A program made the position numbers and the translations under genes. From Circinella minor (Eukaryota > Mucoromycota > Mucoromycetes > Mucorales > Lichtheimiaceae): a stretch of 64,000 nucleotides of DNA. Shown piece by piece: positions 59,217-64,000 of this stretch. The notes under the pieces were generated by a model. That model was not told where the DNA came from. It saw only the letters and a program-made list of their open reading frames with translations, and ran no database searches. Location: assembly GCA_016758965.1 (NCBI GenBank), contig JAEPRB010000071.1, forward strand, positions 62,001 to 126,000, read 5' to 3'. Positions within the stretch are counted from its first letter, which is position 1. Every line of letters begins with the position of its first letter.

Positions 59217-60331
59217 ATAATTGAATATTTGTACATAATATTTTCATTTCAAAAATAAATTTTGTATATAAAATCAATAAGAGTTTAATATTACGATTTA
59301 GTAAAAGATCTGTAAAAAAATATTAACACATGATATTAATTATACATAAAAAAAAGAGTTGTTGCGTTTTCGATACTGTTGTAATATGTGGCGAACTACA
59401 TGGACATGGTTACTGCACAGAAAAATATATTAAAGATCAGCATAACATTCCATGAGAATGACGAAATAATGATCATTTGAACCCGAGAAAAGTATAATAA
59501 TATTTGTTTATTTAAATTACGTATATATTCTCGGTGTATATTCATCTACCAAACAATGAGTAAAAAAAAAAAAAAAAAGGAAAGAAAAAAGATCCTCCTT
59601 CACGGTCAATCCTTTTTTTTTCCCATTTTATATATATATTATTAGGAATAGTGTTTGGGTGTAGAGTTTTAACATGTATACGTAAGTGTATTTATCACAT
59701 TTTTATTTTGGCTCTTTTTCTTTACAAGAGCTATTTTTAAAAGGTTTCATTGAGATATAAATTTTATAGTAGTTTTATTTTTTATACCTATTGAAATATT
59801 GACGACGGACGACGATATAAAGGTTATGAAAAATCAGTACAGATAATATAAGGAAGAAGATGGTCGATCTCAAAAAATTTCCTGTCATTTTTTTTTCTTT
59901 TTGGCAGGATTTTCCCACAGTTTAGAATTGTTATATACATTGAGACCTAGTTTCATTCTGCCCGGAATAATGTTTATTTGTCTCGGTCGTTAATTTTCTA
60001 CCCTAGCTAGTACCTGTTCTAATGTACATAACACAATATCAGTAACAAAAAAGAATATTTGAGTTATTATAATAGTATAATTTCACTATTTTAATAAATA
60101 CTATCTTTCCTTTATATAAGTTAACATGTATAACTATACTTTTAGCCAGTTTTAATTAATTTTTGCTACTGGAAAATCATTTAATAGTTTATATTAACAA
60201 GAGAGTAGAAAAAATTATATAACAGATTTTTTTTGTTTGTATCTAGTCTATAATGAAATTTATCAACGAGGATATACTCTTGTTGTACTACACTATTGGT
60301 TATTTCATAATGAATAAAATACAGGAGAGAA

Positions 60332-60371
<40 letters not shown>

Positions 60372-60588
60372 CGTGTGTACGTGTGTGATAAAGGGACACA
60401 CACGCTACTGATAGTAGAAACCTTTAATTATTTAAGTAAACAAACACAAAAAATACATTTGTTTAGTTAAAAAACGATTCTTAATTCCCATAAATATCTT
60501 GCCTATTTTTATTACCCTTTTTTAACTTTAATTTCATTTTTTTTTTCAATACCTTACTAATATTTCCTTTTAAATCCATTTTTATACA
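59217..60588. other. 1.4-kb intergenic region with TA microsatellite
   Basis: No gene seen. A TA repeat lies at 60341-60368 next to TGTG/ACAC-rich sequence. The 72-codon antisense frame there (60181-60399) is produced by the microsatellite. Confidence 0.5.
60341..60368. repeat. TA microsatellite
   Basis: About fourteen TA units, 220 bp upstream of the drug-transporter start codon. Confidence 0.85.
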
Positions 60589-63029
60589 ATGGCAAATATA
60601 AAGCATAATTCTCATCAGCATCATACAAGATCATCCAGTGCACCAGCATCTGTTTGGTATAGTTATAATAGTGATCGAGCTATAGAAAAAAGGTTTTCAA
60701 ATTTTTATCAGAAACATCAAGAAGAGCAGGCACCACCATCATCATCATCATCACCATCATCATCATCTGAAGAACAACAGCAACGTATTATTGTACGAGT
60801 AGGAACTACCGCTACTATTAAAACAAGAAGAGAAAGTAATTGCAACAATCATATGAGACGAATAGTACCATGGGATGCTACAATATTACCGACGAAAGAA
60901 GTAACAAAAACACTTTTGAATCCAAAGTTAATTAAATCACCTTCTTATCATGACGATAATAATTCAAATCATACGTTGCCACTACAATATCAATTTTCAA
61001 CTTCACGAAAAAGATTGATTATTCTATTAGTATCTATTGCTGCATTTTTTGCTCCATTTTCAGCAAATAGTTACTTTCCTGCTATGGGTAATATTGAAAA
61101 GGTAAAAAAAAAAAAAAAAAAAAGAATACAAATTATAAATAGAAACGACAATATAAATAATGATACTAATAATAATAATAATCAATAATCTAGGAACTTG
61201 CGGTAACATCACAACAAGTGTAAGTTATATTATTAATCTTCATCAATTAAAATGAATATAAAATTTGTTAACGTTATTTCTGTTTTATTTTATATAATAT
61301 ACGTATATCTAAAATATAAATTCATATATAGAAATTTATCGGTTACCGTGTTCATGATATTTCAAGCCATATCTCCATCTTTTTGGAGTACACTTGCTGA
61401 TAGTCACGGTCGACGCCCTATATACCTATATACACTCTTCATCTATATATTGGCATGTATCGGTATAGCACTTTGTCAAAATTACTGGTTGCTTTTGACG
61501 TTTCGTATGCTACAAGCTTTTGGGGCAAGTTCTGTAATCTCCATTGGTGCTGGCACCATTTGTAAGTCCATGTTTTCTTTTTTGTATCTAGCTTTCTCGT
61601 CCTTTTTATAGACTTAAAAAATATACATATTTACTAATGTATCTATGGGCAAACGGTATGCTATATAGCCGATATTACTACACCTGCAGAGCGGGGTGGT
61701 TACATTGGTTGGTTTTCACTTGGATCAAATTTAGGTCCTCTTGTAGGTCCAGCTTTTGGTGGATTTTTATCAGAATTTCTTGGATGGCGCTGGATCTTTT
61801 GGATTTCTGCAGCAACATGTTGTATTCATTTGATTATACTAGGATTTATTTTACCAGAAACTCTACATTCTCTTGTAAGCAATGATGGTTCATGTTATGC
61901 GAATCCAACTCCATCACAATGGTGGAAACGTCGCAAGCTTCAAAAACAACAACAACAAAATAAGAATGAATATTACACAGACTCTGACAATGAAAATAAT
62001 GACCATTGTAGTACATTTAGTATTTCTTCTACTGCTGCCACCGTGGTCGCCCCTGATAGTACTAATGATAAGCATCATCATAAAAAACATCAAGAAATGA
62101 GTAGTCCAACTATGAAAGAAGAAAATAAGTCATTACCAACAACAACAACTTCCAATTCAAAACTTTCATTTTGGCATATTATAACATTACCATTACAACC
62201 TTTAGTATATGCTAAAGAAAAAGATGTTCTTGCTTTATTAATTTTTTATAGTGGTCAATATGCAGCATGTTATGCTATTACCACTTCTCTCCCTTATTTA
62301 TTTTCAAGAACATATATATTGACGGAAAGTCAAATTGGTGCATCCTATCTTGCCAATGGATTTGGTTGTGTTATGGGGGCTATCATACAGGGCAGAATGT
62401 TAAATCAAAATTATCAAAAAATGCAACAAGAACAACAACAAAAAGAAACGGATCCTGACACTATTATCGATGACAATGATTTACCTATTGAACATGCAAG
62501 ATTACGTATGTCTTGGCTTCATGCTTTAATATCAAATTTAATAATTGCTTGCTATGGATGGTGCCTTTATCTTAAGGCACATTTAGCTATTATTCTTGGA
62601 TTACACTTTGTTTGTAAGTTTTGTTATATTATTATTTACCCTAACAACAGCAATATTTTTAACCTATATCTTTTCCGGAAAAGACAAAAGACAAAAAAAA
62701 AACTTTCTCTTCTAACCATTTTTTTTTATATACATATATAATTTTATGTAGTGGGATTTACATCTCAAGTAATATTTAATGCGGTACAAACATTATTGGT
62801 TGATTTATTTCCAGAACGATCTGCAACAATTACAGCAACAAATAATGTATTCCGATGTTTATTTGGTGCAGTAGCAACAACACTGGTACTTCCTTTAATT
62901 CAACTTATAGGAGTAGGTTGGTCATTTATTTCTATTTCGGCCATTTTATTAGTTTCAAGAATTGGTTTATATCTTGAATTACGTCGAGGAGCAATATGGC
63001 GACGTAAAAGAGTAAATCGAAATTTGTAA
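60589..63029 (+). CDS. DHA1-family multidrug/H+ antiporter (Qdr/Tpo-like MFS)
   Basis: Exons 60589-61101, 61194-61219 (26 nt), 61332-61561, 61669-62613 and 62752-63029 give 663 residues. A hydrophilic N-tail of about 140 residues with a Ser run precedes the first helix (IILLVSIAAFFAPFSANSYF). The micro-exon supplies ELAVTSQQV at the helix 1-2 loop. MFS motif A is DSHGRRP at 203-209; antiporter-type motif C-like GSNLGPLVGPAFGG follows in exon 4. A Gln/Asn/Ser-rich cytoplasmic loop of about 100 residues separates the halves. The second half has GQYAACYAITTSLPYLF and a C-terminal DLFPERSATITATNN, typical of DHA1 Qdr/Tpo carriers. These export drugs, polyamines or weak acids by proton exchange. 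The substrate cannot be deduced. Confidence 0.9.
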
Positions 63030-63428
63030 AATAAATCAACTCTTTCTATATATATATCTTTATTATCTTTTATTTTTATTTTTCTACTCAACGATTCATT
63101 TTTTTGAACATGTAAATAAATGTTTATTAATACATACATACTTTTTATATAAAATATATCTTATTTAACGAAGAAGATATACAACATCTAGTATTATATT
63201 TATAAATTGAATTCGTTATAAAGCGAGGATAGAAAAATTATCCTGCTTTTATTTGTTAAGTTATAAAAAAATATATAAAATGCTTACGTATAATCTCGCA
63301 ATCATACTATTGGTTCTCATCATTTTGCAGAATACGTAAAACTAGTTGTAGTAAAACTTTACATACTAATTTACATAATATAGATTGAATAATAACCGTT
63401 ACTTGCTTTATATTTAGTTTATTATTAA
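63030..63428. other. Convergent spacer, no gene seen
   Basis: AT-rich 3' flanks of the drug transporter and of the leucine-rich-repeat gene. Confidence 0.5.
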
Positions 63429-64000
63429 TTAATCAAAAAGATTAAAATCCCAACTATATTCTATATCTAAAAAATCTATATATGAATGGTATTTTCTTAT
63501 ATGGTGTGTGATTTCATCCGTCAATCCAAAGGTTCCTTCGCAGTCAGTTATTGTCAAACTGCGTAATTTTTTTCCTTTTATCGCATTCAACATGTCTTTG
63601 ATGCCCTTATATGTAATAAAAAGAAGACTTTCCAAATCGAGTATCTCAAGATAAACCATATTTTTACCAATTAGACGAAGTATATAGTCACCATGGTATT
63701 TTTTGAAGACATTATTCATAGTATACAATTTAAGTTTGATAATCTTTGTATTTTGGCCTAATTTGATCAAGAAAGATTTGAAACCTTGTGTTGTAATCTT
63801 GTCGTCGATATCAACCTTTTCAAATTCGAGTACCTTGAGGGTCTTTATTTCAGCAAGCGCATCGAGAACACTATCCGTAAAAAAAGTACATGCTTGGAAC
63901 GAAACAGTCTCCAATACACTTGTAGCATTGTCACCATTAAATCCAATAGAAAAAGAAAGATAAGGATTATTACAAGAAAACGCATATGACGTGAATAATC
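63429..64000 (-). CDS. Leucine-rich-repeat protein, C-terminal part (5' part outside window)
   Basis: The frame is open from the window edge to a TAA at 63429-63431, about 190 residues. It shows degenerate LRR units: IKTLKVLEFEKVDI, TKIIKLKLYTMNNVF, MVYLEILDLESLLFITYKG and KKLRSLTITDCEGTFGLTDE. Spacing of about 25-35 residues and the LxxLxLxxC-like pattern fit F-box/LRR proteins of the cysteine-containing type, which are numerous in fungi. No N-terminal F-box can be seen because the gene continues outside the window. A TTG-initiated reading from 63914 would be shorter but is not needed, since the frame stays open upstream. Confidence 0.65.
   Translation of the reverse strand, partial: LFTSYAFSCNNPYLSFSIGFNGDNATSVLETVSFQACTFFTDSVLDALAEIKTLKVLEFEKVDIDDKITTQGFKSFLIKLGQNTKIIKLKLYTMNNVFKKYHGDYILRLIGKNMVYLEILDLESLLFITYKGIKDMLNAIKGKKLRSLTITDCEGTFGLTDEITHHIRKYHSYIDFLDIEYSWDFNLFD

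Noticed and set aside
63703..63989. Plus-strand frames over the leucine-rich-repeat gene
   Set aside because: Shadows of the minus-strand LRR frame, which shows periodic leucines.

Overview
The window looks like nuclear DNA of a fungus, most likely an early-diverging (Mucoromycota-type) lineage. It is strongly AT-rich, genes on both strands are broken by many short GT-AG introns (mostly about 65-150 nt), and the genes include fungal types such as anion:cation symporters, an Sso-type syntaxin, Spt3, Atp12 and a PAK kinase. The lineage is my inference from composition, gene structure and the transposon type; no marker gene fixes it. All exon boundaries were placed by hand from splice signals, reading-frame continuity and family resemblance.

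Layout: 0-5 kb has the last exon of an unrecognised gene, an MFS_1-like transporter and a G-protein alpha subunit. 5-8.2 kb is gene-poor. 8.2-14.4 kb holds two tandem Dal5/Tna1-type transporter paralogs with discordant introns. 14.7-17.3 kb is a decayed Helitron, next to a broken KH-2H gene copy (18.4-19.4 kb). 20.9-33 kb is a housekeeping block: E2 enzyme UBE2H/Ubc8, DNA ligase I, a disordered protein, a universal-stress-protein-like gene and a CRIB/PAK kinase.

34.9-43 kb carries two intact genes and one broken copy of a multigene family with a low-complexity N-terminus, a KH-like segment and a two-histidine (HxT...HxT) phosphoesterase domain resembling ASCC1/AKAP7. With the 18.4 kb copy there are four members in 25 kb. 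This family is the most interesting content of the window. 44.85-45.65 kb is an 800-bp terminal-inverted-repeat element flanked by TA.

46-64 kb is again gene-dense: ATP12, a four-CBS-domain protein, SPT3, an F-box-like protein, an Sso-type syntaxin, a second F-box protein, a LEA-like repeat protein, a DHA1/Qdr-type drug transporter and a partial leucine-rich-repeat gene cut by the window end. No tRNA, rRNA, CRISPR array or prokaryotic feature was found. Apart from the two recent-looking families (transporter pair, KH-2H cluster), the neighbours do not form an obvious pathway.
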